From assembly GCF_006715055.1 (NCBI RefSeq), contig NZ_VFMN01000001.1:1054001-1118000 (forward strand): a stretch of DNA of 64,000 nucleotides, written 5' to 3'. The DNA is from Lapillicoccus jejuensis (GTDB lineage: Bacteria > Actinomycetota > Actinomycetes > Actinomycetales > Dermatophilaceae). Positions 19,181-33,328 of the stretch are shown piece by piece. Every line of letters starts with the position of its first letter. Positions within the stretch are counted from its first letter, which is position 1. The translations under genes and the position numbers were made by a program. The notes beneath the pieces were generated by a model. The model was not told the origin of the DNA and ran no database searches. It saw only the letters and a list, made by a program, of their open reading frames with translations.

Positions 19181-22063
19181 TCAGCCCGTGTTGCGCAGCC
19201 CGGCGGCGATGCCGTTGACCGTGAGGAGCAGGGCGCGCTGCAGGTCCGCGGGCACGTCCTGGCCCTCCGGCACCTGTCGCGACCGGGCGAGCAGCGTCGC
19301 CTGCAGGGCGTGCAGCGGGGCCAGGTAGCTGTCGCGCAGCTCGAGCGTGGCGGCGAGGACGGGAGCCGACTCGAGGAGCGCGGACTGCCCGGTGACGGCG
19401 AGCACCTCCTGCACCGTGCGCTCGTGCTCGGCCCGGATGGTGTCGAACAGGCCGCGCTCGCCCTCGGGCACGAGGGTCCGCACGTAGCGCGCGGCGATGT
19501 CGAGGTCGGTCTTGGCGAGCGTCATCTGCACGTTGGACAGGAACGTGCGGAAGAAGGCCCACGAGCCGTACATCTCGCGCAGCACCTCCTCGCGGCCGTC
19601 GGCGCGGGCCGCCGCGAGACCGGACCCGACGCCGTACCAGCCGGGCAGGATCATCCGGTTCTGGGTCCAGCCGAACACCCACGGGATGGCCCGCAGGTCG
19701 TCCAGCCCGCCAGCGCCGCCGGGGCGCTTGCTGGGACGGGAGCCGATGTTGAGGTTGCCGAGCTCGTCCACCGGGGTGGCGCGCACGAAGAACGGCACCA
19801 GACCCGGGTCGCGGACCAGCGCGCGGTACGTCTGCTGCCCGTGCGCGGCGACGAGGTCCATCGTCGCGTTCCACTCGTCGAGCACCTCGCGCGGGAGCAG
19901 CGAGGTGCGGTGCAGCAGCGCGGCCTCGACGACGGCGGCCAGCGCCCCCTCGAGGTTCCACCGCCCGAGCTGGGGCAGCGTGTACTTGTCGCTGATGACC
20001 TCGCCCTGCTCGGTGATCTTGATCGGCCCGGTGAGGCTGCCGTAGGGCTGGCTGAGGATCGCCTCCGCCGTGGGGCCACCGCCGCGGCCGACGGAGCCGC
20101 CGCGGCCGTGGAAGAGGCGCAGCGTGACGCCGTACGACGCCGCGAGGTCGCGCAGCGCGCGCTGCGCGCGGTGGATCTGCCACTGCGAGGCGGCGATCCC
20201 GGCGTCCTTGGAGGAGTCGGAGTAGCCGAGCATGATCTCCTGCACGTCGCCGCGGGCGGCGACGACCCGGCGGTACGTCGGGTCCGACAGCAGCCCCTCG
20301 AGCAGGTCGCCGGCGGCCTCGAGCTCGGCGACGGTCTCGAAGAGCGGCGCGAAGCCGATCCGCGCGGTCGCCGGGGTGTCGTCGGTGCCCGGGTCGACGA
20401 GGCCGGCCTCCCGGGCGAGGACGACGACCGCGAAGAGGTCGTCGACGCCGTGCGTCATCGAGACGATGTACGTCTCGACGACGTCGGACCCGTAGGTGTC
20501 CAGCGCGGTGCGGATGGCGTCGAAGAGGTCGAGGACCTTCGTCGTGTCCGGCGTGAGGTCGTGCCGGGCGGCGCCGACGGCGCCGACGAGCGGGCGACGG
20601 CCGGCCATCTCGCCGGACAGGAAGGCGGTGCGCGCCGGCCGGTCCAGCCCCCCGTACGGCGCCCCGAGGTCGCCGACCCGGTCGACGAGCTCGCCGAGGG
20701 CGAGGTGGTGCTTCTCGCTGTGCTCGCGCACGTCGAGGGTGGCCAGTCCGAACCCGACCCCCGTCGCGGTGCGCACGAGGCGCAGGATCCCGCCGTCCGC
20801 GGTGAGCGTGTCGCCGCCGGCGAGCATCGAGTCGCGCACGAGGGCGAGGTCGTCGAGCAGCTCGCCGAGGTCGCGGTAGTCGCGGCCCGGCTCGTGCGGC
20901 GTGCCGGCGGTGAGCCTGTCGCGGGTGCGCAGGAGCCGCACCCGCACGAAGGAGAGCTTGAGCCGGTAGGGCTCCTCGGCGTTGAGCCGGCGCACGGCCT
21001 GGTAGGTGATGGGCAGCGCCTCGGCGTCCTGCTCGAGGCTCTCGCGCAGGGCGTCGGTCACCTCGACGACGCGCGTCGAGGACCCGAGCTCGACCAGCAG
21101 GTCCTCGACCTGCTCGGCGAGCACGCGCAGCCCGGCCTGGTGCTGCAGCCCGAGGACCTCGAGGGTCACCGCGGGGGTGACGTGCGGGTTGCCGTCGCGG
21201 TCGCCGCCGGCCCAGGCGCCGAACCGCAGCGGGCGCGCGTCGAGCGGGAGCTCCAGCCCCACGTCGGCCAGCCGGGTGGCGAGCTCCTCGAGCAGCTCCG
21301 GGACGACCTCGGTGGCGATCGAGGTGAGGTAGTAGAGCGCGGTCCGCGCCTCGTCGGCGGGCTCGGGGCGGGCCACCCGCAGCTCGTCGGTCTGCCACAG
21401 CAGGTCGACGAGCTCGCTCAGCCGGCGCTCGTCGCGGACGGCGCGGCTGGCGGGACGGCGCGGGTCCTCGCTCGCGGCGACGACGTCGGCGATCCGGCGC
21501 AGCAGGTCCAGGACCGAGCGACGGGTGGCCTCGGTGGGGTGGGCCGTGAAGACCGGGCGGTACTCGACCCGCCCCAGCACCTCGGTGGCGGTCGCCCGGT
21601 CGAGGCTGCCGTCCTCGAGGGCCGCCCCGATCCGGCGGGCGGCGGCGGCCAGCGGCGCCTCCGCGGTGGCCGTCGAGACCTCCTGGTAGCGGTGCACCTG
21701 CTCGGTGACGTTGGCCAGCTGGAAGTAGCCGGTGAAGGCCCGGGCCAGGACGACCGCGGTCGCGTCGTCGACGTCACCGAGGAGCGCGTCGAGGGCGCCG
21801 TCCCGCTCGGACGGCTCGGCGCGCGCGGCGGCCCGGACCCGCTCGACGAGGTCGAGCAGCGCGGCGCCCTCGTGCCGGGTCAGGGCCTCGCCGAGCAGCG
21901 TGCCGAGCTGTCGCACCGAGGCCCGCAGCAGACGGTGGTGCTCGTCGGACGAGACGCCGGCGGCGAACTGCGCGACGTCGGGCGCGCGGCGGTCCGCGGC
22001 GAGCATCTGCTCGGTCGCGCGGTCGCGGGCCGAGCCACCGGTCGGGGCGTCGTACGGCGTCAT
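19181..22063 (-). CDS. ppc: Phosphoenolpyruvate carboxylase
   Basis: 960 residues. Family signatures: catalytic histidine in FTAHPTEATRRS, GGDRDGNPHVTP, GYSDSSKDAG, the flexible loop FHGRGGSVGRGGGPT, GEVISDKY and the invariant C-terminal NTG. It carboxylates PEP to oxaloacetate, feeding the TCA cycle and aspartate family synthesis (compare lysC–asd nearby). It is a single gene, starting 43 bp from the end of the HADH gene. A CACACT hexamer six bases before the ATG fits a leaderless start. Confidence 0.97.
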   Translation of the reverse strand: MTPYDAPTGGSARDRATEQMLAADRRAPDVAQFAAGVSSDEHHRLLRASVRQLGTLLGEALTRHEGAALLDLVERVRAAARAEPSERDGALDALLGDVDDATAVVLARAFTGYFQLANVTEQVHRYQEVSTATAEAPLAAAARRIGAALEDGSLDRATATEVLGRVEYRPVFTAHPTEATRRSVLDLLRRIADVVAASEDPRRPASRAVRDERRLSELVDLLWQTDELRVARPEPADEARTALYYLTSIATEVVPELLEELATRLADVGLELPLDARPLRFGAWAGGDRDGNPHVTPAVTLEVLGLQHQAGLRVLAEQVEDLLVELGSSTRVVEVTDALRESLEQDAEALPITYQAVRRLNAEEPYRLKLSFVRVRLLRTRDRLTAGTPHEPGRDYRDLGELLDDLALVRDSMLAGGDTLTADGGILRLVRTATGVGFGLATLDVREHSEKHHLALGELVDRVGDLGAPYGGLDRPARTAFLSGEMAGRRPLVGAVGAARHDLTPDTTKVLDLFDAIRTALDTYGSDVVETYIVSMTHGVDDLFAVVVLAREAGLVDPGTDDTPATARIGFAPLFETVAELEAAGDLLEGLLSDPTYRRVVAARGDVQEIMLGYSDSSKDAGIAASQWQIHRAQRALRDLAASYGVTLRLFHGRGGSVGRGGGPTAEAILSQPYGSLTGPIKITEQGEVISDKYTLPQLGRWNLEGALAAVVEAALLHRTSLLPREVLDEWNATMDLVAAHGQQTYRALVRDPGLVPFFVRATPVDELGNLNIGSRPSKRPGGAGGLDDLRAIPWVFGWTQNRMILPGWYGVGSGLAAARADGREEVLREMYGSWAFFRTFLSNVQMTLAKTDLDIAARYVRTLVPEGERGLFDTIRAEHERTVQEVLAVTGQSALLESAPVLAATLELRDSYLAPLHALQATLLARSRQVPEGQDVPADLQRALLLTVNGIAAGLRNTG

Positions 22064-22106
22064 GCCGCCAGTGTGGCAACGTCGTGTGACGCGGATGTGT
22101 CGTGGG

Positions 22107-23078
22107 TCACGACGTGGACAGCGCCTCCCCGTCGTCCGTCGGCGGCCAGGGACGACGCCGGGCGTCCTCCTCCCGGAACCGGGCCAGCGCCGCGAGGCCG
22201 GCGTCGCGCCAGGCACGACGCGCCTCGAGGTCGGCGCGGGGCAGCTGCGCCTCGACGCGCTCGAGCAGCCCCGCGTCGAGCGCCGCCCGCCAGTCGACGG
22301 TGTCGGACTGCCGCTCGGCGAGCCGCTGGTACATCGCCTCGTAGCGCTGCACGTAGTCGGCCAGGCCACCGGGCGCGTTGAGGTCGATCGTGCCGACGAC
22401 GCCGAGGGTCAGCCAGCGCGGGGCCAGGGCGCCGCGGACGGCGCGGTCGAGGTCGCCGGGGCCGACGACACCCTCCGCCAGCAGGCGGAACGCCTCGTGG
22501 ATGAGGGCCGACTGGAGCCGGTTGGCGACGAACCCGTCGACCTCGTGGGTCAGCTCGATGGGGTCCATGCCCGCCTGCTCGAGCAGTGCGCGGGTGGCGG
22601 TGACGGCGGCCGGGTCCGTCCAGGGGGCCGGGACGAGCTCGACGGCCGTGTGCAGATGGGGCGGGTTGAACGGGTGCGCCACGAGGACGCGGTGCCGCCC
22701 GGGCAGCTCGGCCGTGAAGGACGACGGGACGAGCGCCGACGTGGACGAGGCGATGACGGCGCCCGCGGGGGCGGCGGCGTCGACCGCGCCGAGCACCCGC
22801 GCCTTCAGCGCGGGGTCCTCGAGGACGCACTCCTGCACGTGCACCGCGTCGGCCACCGCCGCGGCGAGGTCGGTCGTCGTGGTGACGGTCTCGGGCAGGG
22901 GCCGGTCCTCGACCTGCGCCCACATGACGGCCAGCTCGGCCGGGACCCGCGTGAGGACGGCGGGGTCCGTGTCGACGAGGCGGACCTCGTGCCCGGCGCG
23001 GGCGAAGACCACGGCCCAGCCGCGACCGACGAGGCCGGCGCCCACGACGACGACGGGGGGCCGGGTGGCGGCGCTCAC
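22107..23078 (-). CDS. 3-hydroxyacyl-CoA dehydrogenase-like NAD-dependent dehydrogenase (lambda-crystallin/gulonate dehydrogenase type)
   Basis: 323 residues from a GTG overlapping the upstream SDR stop by 4 bp. The dinucleotide site is VVVVGAGLVGRGWAVVFARA; family motifs are IASSTSALVPS, VAHPFNPPHLHTAVELVPAP and DGFVANRLQSALIHEA. The length and the HPFNPP block place it with single-domain HADH_N/HADH_C enzymes that oxidise 3-hydroxy acids, carnitine or gulonate rather than with large beta-oxidation fusions. Substrate not assignable. It is co-transcribed with the SDR. Confidence 0.82.
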   Translation of the reverse strand: MSAATRPPVVVVGAGLVGRGWAVVFARAGHEVRLVDTDPAVLTRVPAELAVMWAQVEDRPLPETVTTTTDLAAAVADAVHVQECVLEDPALKARVLGAVDAAAPAGAVIASSTSALVPSSFTAELPGRHRVLVAHPFNPPHLHTAVELVPAPWTDPAAVTATRALLEQAGMDPIELTHEVDGFVANRLQSALIHEAFRLLAEGVVGPGDLDRAVRGALAPRWLTLGVVGTIDLNAPGGLADYVQRYEAMYQRLAERQSDTVDWRAALDAGLLERVEAQLPRADLEARRAWRDAGLAALARFREEDARRRPWPPTDDGEALSTS

Positions 23079-23905
23079 AGGTACTCCACGTTGCCGCAGA
23101 TGGACAGCGACTGGCCGCTGATCGTCGCGGCCGCCGGGGAGAGGAGGTAGGCCACGAGCAGCGCCACCTCCTGCTCGGAGACCTTCGTGCGGAGCGAGGT
23201 CTTGGCCAGCAGACCCTGCTCGACCTCCGCGAACGGACGCCCCATGGCCTCGGCCCGAGCGGCCGTCGTGCGGTTGAGCCGGTCGCTGTCGACGAACCCC
23301 GGCAGCACCTCGTTGACCCGCACCCCGTCCGGGCCGAGCTCGCGGGCCATCGACTCGGTCAGACCGCGCAGGCCGAACTTCGCCGCGTTGTAGGGCGATC
23401 GGAGCGCGTAACCGAGCCGGCCGGCGACCGACGAGATGTTGACGACGGCCCCGCGGCTGGCCTTGAGCAGCGGGGCGGTGCGCTGCGCGCAGAGGAAGGC
23501 CCCGGTGAGGTCGATCTCGAGGGTCCGCGTCCACTCGACGGGGTCGACGTCCTCGAGCCGGGCGGTGGGGCCGGCGATCCCGGCGTTGTTGACCAGCACG
23601 TCGAGGCCGCCGAGCGCTGCCTCGGCCTCCGCCACCAGGTGGCCCACCTGCTCGGCGGAGGAGACGTCGCACGCGGTGCCGGTGCGGCCGGGGCGGGCGG
23701 TGAGGAAGCCGGCCAGACGGTCCCGGTCGGTCCCGCACACGTGCACCCGGGCGTCGAACGCCTCGAGCACCTCGGTGACCGCGCGGCCGATGCCCGAGGT
23801 GCCGCCGGTCACGAGTACCCGCAGACCGGGGCGCGGTCGCAACAGCGCGGCGAGGTCGGGAGCCGCGGCCGTCGTGGGCGCGGATTCATATGATGATTGC
23901 GTCAC
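23075..23905 (-). CDS. Short-chain dehydrogenase/reductase
   Basis: 276 residues from a GTG. Cofactor motif VTGGTSGIGRAV, structural NNAG (LVNNAGIAGP) and catalytic Ser and YNAAK (NISSVAGRLG…SPYNAAKFGL) are all present, followed by LPGFVDSDRLNR and a C-terminal ISGQSLSICGN. It is the first gene of a two-gene unit with the HADH-like enzyme. Reaction unknown. The chosen GTG is six bases after a TACGAT -10-like box, inside a region that also holds a CGTCATA half-site like the GntR operator at 50551–50566. Confidence 0.85.
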   Translation of the reverse strand: MTQSSYESAPTTAAAPDLAALLRPRPGLRVLVTGGTSGIGRAVTEVLEAFDARVHVCGTDRDRLAGFLTARPGRTGTACDVSSAEQVGHLVAEAEAALGGLDVLVNNAGIAGPTARLEDVDPVEWTRTLEIDLTGAFLCAQRTAPLLKASRGAVVNISSVAGRLGYALRSPYNAAKFGLRGLTESMARELGPDGVRVNEVLPGFVDSDRLNRTTAARAEAMGRPFAEVEQGLLAKTSLRTKVSEQEVALLVAYLLSPAAATISGQSLSICGNVEYL

Positions 23906-23911
23906 CGGCGA

Positions 23912-23922
23912 ATCGTATGACG
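23912..23922 (-). promoter_or_regulatory. -10 box and CGTCATA half-site upstream of the SDR/HADH operon
   Basis: On the minus strand CGTCATACGAT runs 23922–23912: CGTCATA equals one arm of the 7+7 operator at 50551–50566, and TACGAT serves as -10 six bases before the GTG. A separate TCATATGA palindrome is at 23886–23893, just inside the gene. Confidence 0.45.
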
Positions 23923-23989
23923 TTTGACGCGGCGAGCGGCAGCGTCGTCTCACGGACGGCGCCGCCGCTCATGGAGCTGGAGCCTCGCG

Positions 23990-24556
23990 TCAGGAGGCGC
24001 TGCCCTGCGCGAACGCCTCGCCGGCCGCGGCGGTGAACGCGTCCAGGTCGTCGGGGTTGCGGCTCGTCACGAGCAGCCACCCGTTGGCCGGGCACGTCTT
24101 GGCCTGCTCGTCGACCCAGGTGCCGCCGGCGTTGCGGATGTCGGTCTTCAGCGTCGGGTACGACGTCAGCGTCTTGCCCCCGAGCACGTCGGCCTCGACG
24201 AGCAGCCACGGGCCGTGGCAGATGGCGGCGACCGGCTTGCCGGCGGCGACCATGTCCTTGACGAAGCGCACGGCGTCGTCGTCCAGGCGCAGGCTGTCGG
24301 CGTTCGTCGTCCCGCCGGGGATGACGAGGGCGTCGAAGTCCTCCGCCTTGAGGCTCGAGACGGTGGCGGTCGCCTCGTACGTCCCGGCCTTCTCGACGTC
24401 GTTGGTGAACGCCTGGACGGTGCCCGTCTCGGGCGCCGCGAGGACCGTCTCGGCCCCCATCCCCTTCAGCCCCTCCCACGGCTTGGTGAGCTCCGGCTCC
24501 TCGACCCCGGAGTTGTTGACCACGAACGCGACTCGCTTACCACTCAGATCCGTCAT
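23990..24556 (-). CDS. DJ-1/PfpI family protein (type 1 glutamine amidotransferase-like)
   Basis: 188 residues. The family core is visible: VAFVVNNSGVEEPELTKPWE, DALVIPGGTTNADSLR and the nucleophile elbow VAAICHGPWLLVEADVL with Cys113 followed by His. The segment ITDIRNAGG/WVDEQ is typical of the PfpI/YhbO subgroup, which has deglycase/chaperone or protease activity. It is a single gene, cytosolic, with no signal peptide. A redox or carbonyl stress role is likely by family. Confidence 0.88.
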   Translation of the reverse strand: MTDLSGKRVAFVVNNSGVEEPELTKPWEGLKGMGAETVLAAPETGTVQAFTNDVEKAGTYEATATVSSLKAEDFDALVIPGGTTNADSLRLDDDAVRFVKDMVAAGKPVAAICHGPWLLVEADVLGGKTLTSYPTLKTDIRNAGGTWVDEQAKTCPANGWLLVTSRNPDDLDAFTAAAGEAFAQGSAS

Positions 24557-24623
24557 GCCTGGAGGACTGCCCTCGGTACGGCGTCACGAAACCCGCCTTG
24601 ACAGCGGGGGCGAGGATGGGGGC

Positions 24624-25361
24624 ATGAGCACCTCCCCCGTCCCGTCCGGTCTCCCGTCCCTCGCCGCCGGGGCGCACGACCCGGGTGACGGTCAGGCCTG
24701 CGTCATGGAGTACGTCTCCCTGCTCGGGGGCGAGGACTGGAGCGACCGGCCCGACTGCACCCACCCGCTGCTGGCCCACGAGGCACGCACCGTCAACGAC
24801 GAGCTCGACGACCGGGACCGCCCGCTGCTCGTGCCGCTGGTCGGCCGCCTCTTCGGGACGACCGACCCGTCACCGGCGGTGACGGCGAGGCTGCGGCTGC
24901 GGCAGGCCCGGTCGGCCACGCTGCTCCTCGAGCCCTCCTCCCGGCCGCGGGTCACCCCGCTGCTCGAGCGCGCCGAGAGGGCCCTGGCCGACGGGCACGA
25001 GGAGGGTCGGGAGGAGGCACTGGCCTTCGTCCGGCCCCTGGCCGGATCGCTCCTCGGCGCCGAGGGGCTCGGCCGGCACGACCGGGTGCACCGGCGCACC
25101 GTGCGGATGTCCCTCGTCGCCCTGAGCGGTGACACCGACGCCGTCGGGCTCGAGGCGTGGCCGCTCGCCGCGCTCGCCGCCGCCCACGCGGTCGCCGCGT
25201 CCGGTGAGTGCCGCGCCGACTGCGGGGACACGGCCTCGCACGCGCGGTTGCGGGTGCGCGAGCTCGCGGCCCTGCTCGACGAGTACGACGCCGCCACCGG
25301 TCGGCCCACCCGCCGGCTCACCCCGGACGAGTTCGCCGCCCTGGCCGAGCTGGTCGGGTGA
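24624..25361 (+). CDS. Conserved-type hypothetical protein
   Basis: 245 residues starting MSTSPVPSGLPSLAAGAHDP. The region DGQACVMEYVSLLGGEDWSD and then CTHPLLAHEARTVNDELDDR looks like a conserved domain; the rest is helical and Ala/Leu/Arg-rich (VTARLRLRQARSATLLLEPS, LRVRELAALLDEYDAATG). There is no signal peptide and no catalytic motif I recognise. It diverges from the DJ-1 gene and is convergent with the rRNA operon, sharing its terminator. Function unknown. Confidence 0.7.
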   Translation: MSTSPVPSGLPSLAAGAHDPGDGQACVMEYVSLLGGEDWSDRPDCTHPLLAHEARTVNDELDDRDRPLLVPLVGRLFGTTDPSPAVTARLRLRQARSATLLLEPSSRPRVTPLLERAERALADGHEEGREEALAFVRPLAGSLLGAEGLGRHDRVHRRTVRMSLVALSGDTDAVGLEAWPLAALAAAHAVAASGECRADCGDTASHARLRVRELAALLDEYDAATGRPTRRLTPDEFAALAELVG

Positions 25362-25385
25362 CGACCCGGGCCGTCCCCGGGCATG

Positions 25386-25428
25386 CGAAAGGCCCCTTCC
25401 CTCCGCGAGGAGGGAAAGGGGCCTTTCG
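25386..25428. terminator. rRNA operon / convergent gene terminator
   Basis: A 19-bp stem (25386–25404 with 25409–25428) with one bulged base and a GCGA loop. It lies right after the 5S 3' end on the minus strand and after the convergent gene at 24624–25361, so it can serve both. Confidence 0.85.
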
Positions 25429-25436
25429 TGAATGGT

Positions 25437-25554
25437 TGTCCGGCTGCGTCCTACTCTCCCACACCGTCACCAGTGCAGTACCATCGGCGCTGAAGGGCTT
25501 AGCTTCCGGGTTCGGAATGGGACCGGGCGTTTCCCCTTCGCTATGACAGCCGTA
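25437..25554 (-). rRNA. rrf: 5S ribosomal RNA
   Basis: The minus strand reads TACGGCTGTCATAGCGAAGG near its 5' end, CCATTCCGAACCCGGAAGCT in loop B/C, and GGGAGAGTAGGACGCAGCC near its 3' end, the standard actinobacterial 5S. Ends are approximate to a few bases. It follows the 23S by about 135 bp, which include the 3' arm of the pre-23S processing stem. Confidence 0.95.
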
Positions 25555-25690
25555 ACTCTATGGAGATATCGCAGGCACCCGCGGCACGCCGGTCTGGGCG
25601 TGGGGGTGTCCCGACCGTATCTCGGGAACTCGACAGTGGACGCGGGCAGCCACACCTTGACGGTGATCAAGGAGATGTGTGGTGGTGTTA

Positions 25691-30886
<5,196 letters not shown>

Positions 30887-31325
30887 ATGTTTTTCGCCCC
30901 CACCAACCCCCAAAGGGCCGGCGAGGAAAACTCAACCCCGAAGGGCTAAATCACTAGCTGAACACAAACGACTAGCTCTCAAAAACTAGATCGATCGTTG
31001 TCAACCAAAGGAATCTCCCCCGACACCATCCACGCCAGCCCACATGACCGACATACGACAGCACCGAGACGAGGTAAAACTTGGCATCGATTACTGACAC
31101 GCTGTTGAGTTCTCAAGAATCGGACGCTCACCACTACCCCACCCTGCGGGCGAGGCTGCCGGGGCAACCCTCTAAACCTACCTGCCGCGGCCATCCTCGG
31201 TCAAATCCGTGTCCCGCTCTTCTGAGCGGCCGGTTTCGCCCGGTGGCCTTGCGGCGCGTAGAGAACAGTACCAGGATTTTCGGGCCCCTCGAACCACCCC
31301 CAGAGCGGGGTGCGGCGGCCGCTGC
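30887..31325 (-). promoter_or_regulatory. rRNA operon promoter and leader region
   Basis: 440 bp with no gene. A promoter on the minus strand reads -35 TTGACC (31204–31199), 18 bp, -10 TAGGTT (31180–31175). The leader carries a boxA-like CTTGAGAACTCAACAG (31117–31102) and the 5' arm of the pre-16S stem GTAATCGATG (31094–31085), which matches 29254–29263. It also includes the short downstream region of the nickel permease gene. Confidence 0.65.
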
Positions 31326-32438
31326 TCAGTCCGCGGCCAGCGGTGCCGACCAGCGCTCCTCCACCCGGCCCAGCTTCCACACCGCCACCGCCGCGGCCCA
31401 CGTCACCACGAACAGCCCGACGATCCCGTAGCCCACCAGCTCGAGGTCGAGCCCGCCCAGCCAGGCCAGCGGTCCGGTGGCGATACCCAGCTTCTCGGAC
31501 AGCAGCCCCAGCAGCTCGATGACCCCGATCCCGAGCGCCACGGCGACCGACAGCGCGGTCACGGTGATGTTGTAGTAGATCTTGCGCACCGGGCGGGCGA
31601 AGGCCCACCCGTACGCCGCCGTCATGAAGGCGCCGTCGAGGGCGTCCAGGAGCGACATCCCCGCGGCGAAGAGGATCGGCAGCACGACGATCGCGTACCA
31701 GGGCAGTCCCGACGCGACCGCGCCGCCGGCGATGACGAACAGGCCCACCTCGGTCACCGTGTCGAAGCCGAGGCCGAAGAGGAAGCCGACGGGGTACATG
31801 TGCCAGGGGCGTCGTACGGCCTTGGTCACGCGCCCGAGGATCCGGTTGAGGAAGCCGCGGTTGTCGAGCTGGCGCTCGAGCTCCGCCTCGTCGAGCTCGC
31901 CGTGCCGCATCCGGCGGAACACCCTGAGGATGCCGACGAGGGCAGCCAGGTTGACCAGGCCGATGAGGACGAGGAAGACCCCGGACATCGTCGTACCCCA
32001 CAGCCCGGTGACCTGCTGCAGCGTCGACTGGTCGTCCTCGAGCGCGCCGGCCAGCGCGCGGACCCCGGCGGAGAGCAGGGCGACCATGACGAAGACGACC
32101 GAGCTGTGGCCGAGGCTGAACCAGAACCCGACGCTCATGGGCCGCTGCCCCTCGCCCATGAGCTTGCGCGTGGTGTTGTCGATGGCCGCGATGTGGTCGG
32201 CGTCGAACGCGTGGCGCATCCCGAGCGTGTAGGCGGTGATCCCCAGCCCGACGCCGATGACCTGGGCCCCCACCCGGTACTGCGCGGGGACGACGAGGCC
32301 GAGGAAGACGCCCCACCCGACGACGTGCAGCAGCAGGATGAACAGCCCCATCCCCCACAGGCTCCGCCGCTGGTCGCGGTCGAACCGCGGGCCGGGGCGG
32401 GGGTGGGTGGGGACGGCGCGCGAGGCGGTGGTCGTCAC
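31326..32438 (-). CDS. HoxN/NixA-type nickel/cobalt permease (NiCoT)
   Basis: 370 residues from a GTG. The NiCoT signature GMRHAFDADHIAAIDNTTRK (HX4DH) is in the second helix and the second family motif LFGLGFDTVTEV follows. There are eight or so membrane segments (for example LFILLLHVVGWGVFLGL, VVLPILFAAGMSLLDAL, ELVGYGIVGLFVVTWAAAV). It imports Ni2+ or Co2+ across the membrane. The upstream region has a Nur-type palindrome on the -35, which favours nickel and Fur-family repression. GTG is six bases after TAGAGT, so the mRNA is probably leaderless. Confidence 0.93.
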   Translation of the reverse strand: MTTTASRAVPTHPRPGPRFDRDQRRSLWGMGLFILLLHVVGWGVFLGLVVPAQYRVGAQVIGVGLGITAYTLGMRHAFDADHIAAIDNTTRKLMGEGQRPMSVGFWFSLGHSSVVFVMVALLSAGVRALAGALEDDQSTLQQVTGLWGTTMSGVFLVLIGLVNLAALVGILRVFRRMRHGELDEAELERQLDNRGFLNRILGRVTKAVRRPWHMYPVGFLFGLGFDTVTEVGLFVIAGGAVASGLPWYAIVVLPILFAAGMSLLDALDGAFMTAAYGWAFARPVRKIYYNITVTALSVAVALGIGVIELLGLLSEKLGIATGPLAWLGGLDLELVGYGIVGLFVVTWAAAVAVWKLGRVEERWSAPLAAD

Positions 32439-32462
32439 GAGCCGACTCTAGGTTCCACCACC

Positions 32463-32489
32463 CCTTGTTGCAACCGAATCGCAACAAGG
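32463..32489 (-). promoter_or_regulatory. Nur-box-like operator over the nickel permease promoter
   Basis: TTGCAA-N5-TCGCAA (32468–32484) lies inside a perfect 9+9 inverted repeat, CCTTGTTGC-N9-GCAACAAGG (32463–32489). The minus-strand -35 TTGCAA falls in it, 17 bp from the -10 TAGAGT (32450–32445). The Streptomyces Nur consensus is TTGCAA-N5-TTGCAA. Confidence 0.7.
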
Positions 32490-32515
32490 GCCCGGAGGTC
32501 GGGCTCCCCCGGCCC

Positions 32516-33205
32516 TCAGGTCCCGATGGCCGGCCCGTGCGCGTCCGCCGGCAGGTCGTTGTACGCGGCCGCGCGCTCCTGGCCGGACAGGGCGGCGATG
32601 GCGTCCATCACCTCGTCGGTGACCTCCCGACGGGCCCGTCCCTGCGGGACGCCGGCCCACCGGCGGGCCACGTCGATCGGCGGACCGAAGCGCACCGTCA
32701 CGGGCGCGACCCGCGGCCGGGTCGCCCCGATGGGCATCACCTGCGCGGTGCCCGACAGCGAGACCGGCACCACGGGGACACCCGCGGTGAGTGCCAGCCA
32801 CGCCACCCCGGTGCGGCCCCGGTAGAGCCGTCCGTCGCGCGAGCGCGTGCCCTCCGGGTAGATGCCGAACGCGTCCCCGGCACGCAGCACCTCGAGGGCG
32901 GCGTCGAGGGAGTCCTGGGCGGCGCGGGAGGACTGGCGGTCCACGGGGATGGCCCCCATCGCGTCCATGAACCCGCGCCGGGCGAGCGCCAGCGGCCCCC
33001 GCCCCTGCCAGTAGGCGTCCTTCGCGAGGAAGCGCACCTTGCGCGGGGCGGTGAGCGGGATGACGAAGGAGTCGATGAAGCTGAAGTGGTTGCTCGCGAG
33101 GATGACCCCACCGCTCATCGGCACGTGCTCGGCACCGACCACCGTGGGCCGCCACAGCAGCTGGGTCAGCGGCCGCAGCAGCAGGTGTCCCGCGCGGTAC
33201 ATCAC
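32516..33205 (-). CDS. 1-acyl-sn-glycerol-3-phosphate acyltransferase (PlsC-like)
   Basis: 229 residues from a GTG at 33205, six bases after TAGGGT; an ATG follows immediately as codon 2. Acyltransferase motif I is NHFSFID (NHX4D), motif II RFLAKDAYWQ, motif III FGIYPEGTRSRDG and motif IV VVPVSLSGT. It transfers an acyl chain to lysophosphatidate in phospholipid synthesis at the membrane. The protein is soluble or peripheral apart from a hydrophobic N-terminus. Monocistronic. Confidence 0.9.
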   Translation of the reverse strand: MMYRAGHLLLRPLTQLLWRPTVVGAEHVPMSGGVILASNHFSFIDSFVIPLTAPRKVRFLAKDAYWQGRGPLALARRGFMDAMGAIPVDRQSSRAAQDSLDAALEVLRAGDAFGIYPEGTRSRDGRLYRGRTGVAWLALTAGVPVVPVSLSGTAQVMPIGATRPRVAPVTVRFGPPIDVARRWAGVPQGRARREVTDEVMDAIAALSGQERAAAYNDLPADAHGPAIGT

Positions 33206-33260
33206 GGCCCGACCCTAGTGCCGGGGAGCCGGAGGGGTCGGGCGCCGTCCGGGACGAGGA

Positions 33261-33298
33261 CGCCCCGGTGCCTCGCTGATGGGCGGGACACCGGGGCG
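33261..33298 (-). terminator. Terminator after OsmC-family gene
   Basis: A 10-bp stem CGCCCCGGTG/CACCGGGGCG with an 18-base loop, just downstream of the OsmC stop on the minus strand. A second small stem GGTCCC/GGGACC follows at 33306–33321. Confidence 0.6.
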
Positions 33299-33328
33299 TT
33301 CGGGACGGTCCCTGGCGGGACCGACCGT

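Noticed and set aside
30976-31004. TTGACA (30999–31004, minus strand) as a second rRNA promoter
   Set aside because: No acceptable -10 occurs at 16–19 bp; the better promoter is at 31175–31204 and this lies in the leader.
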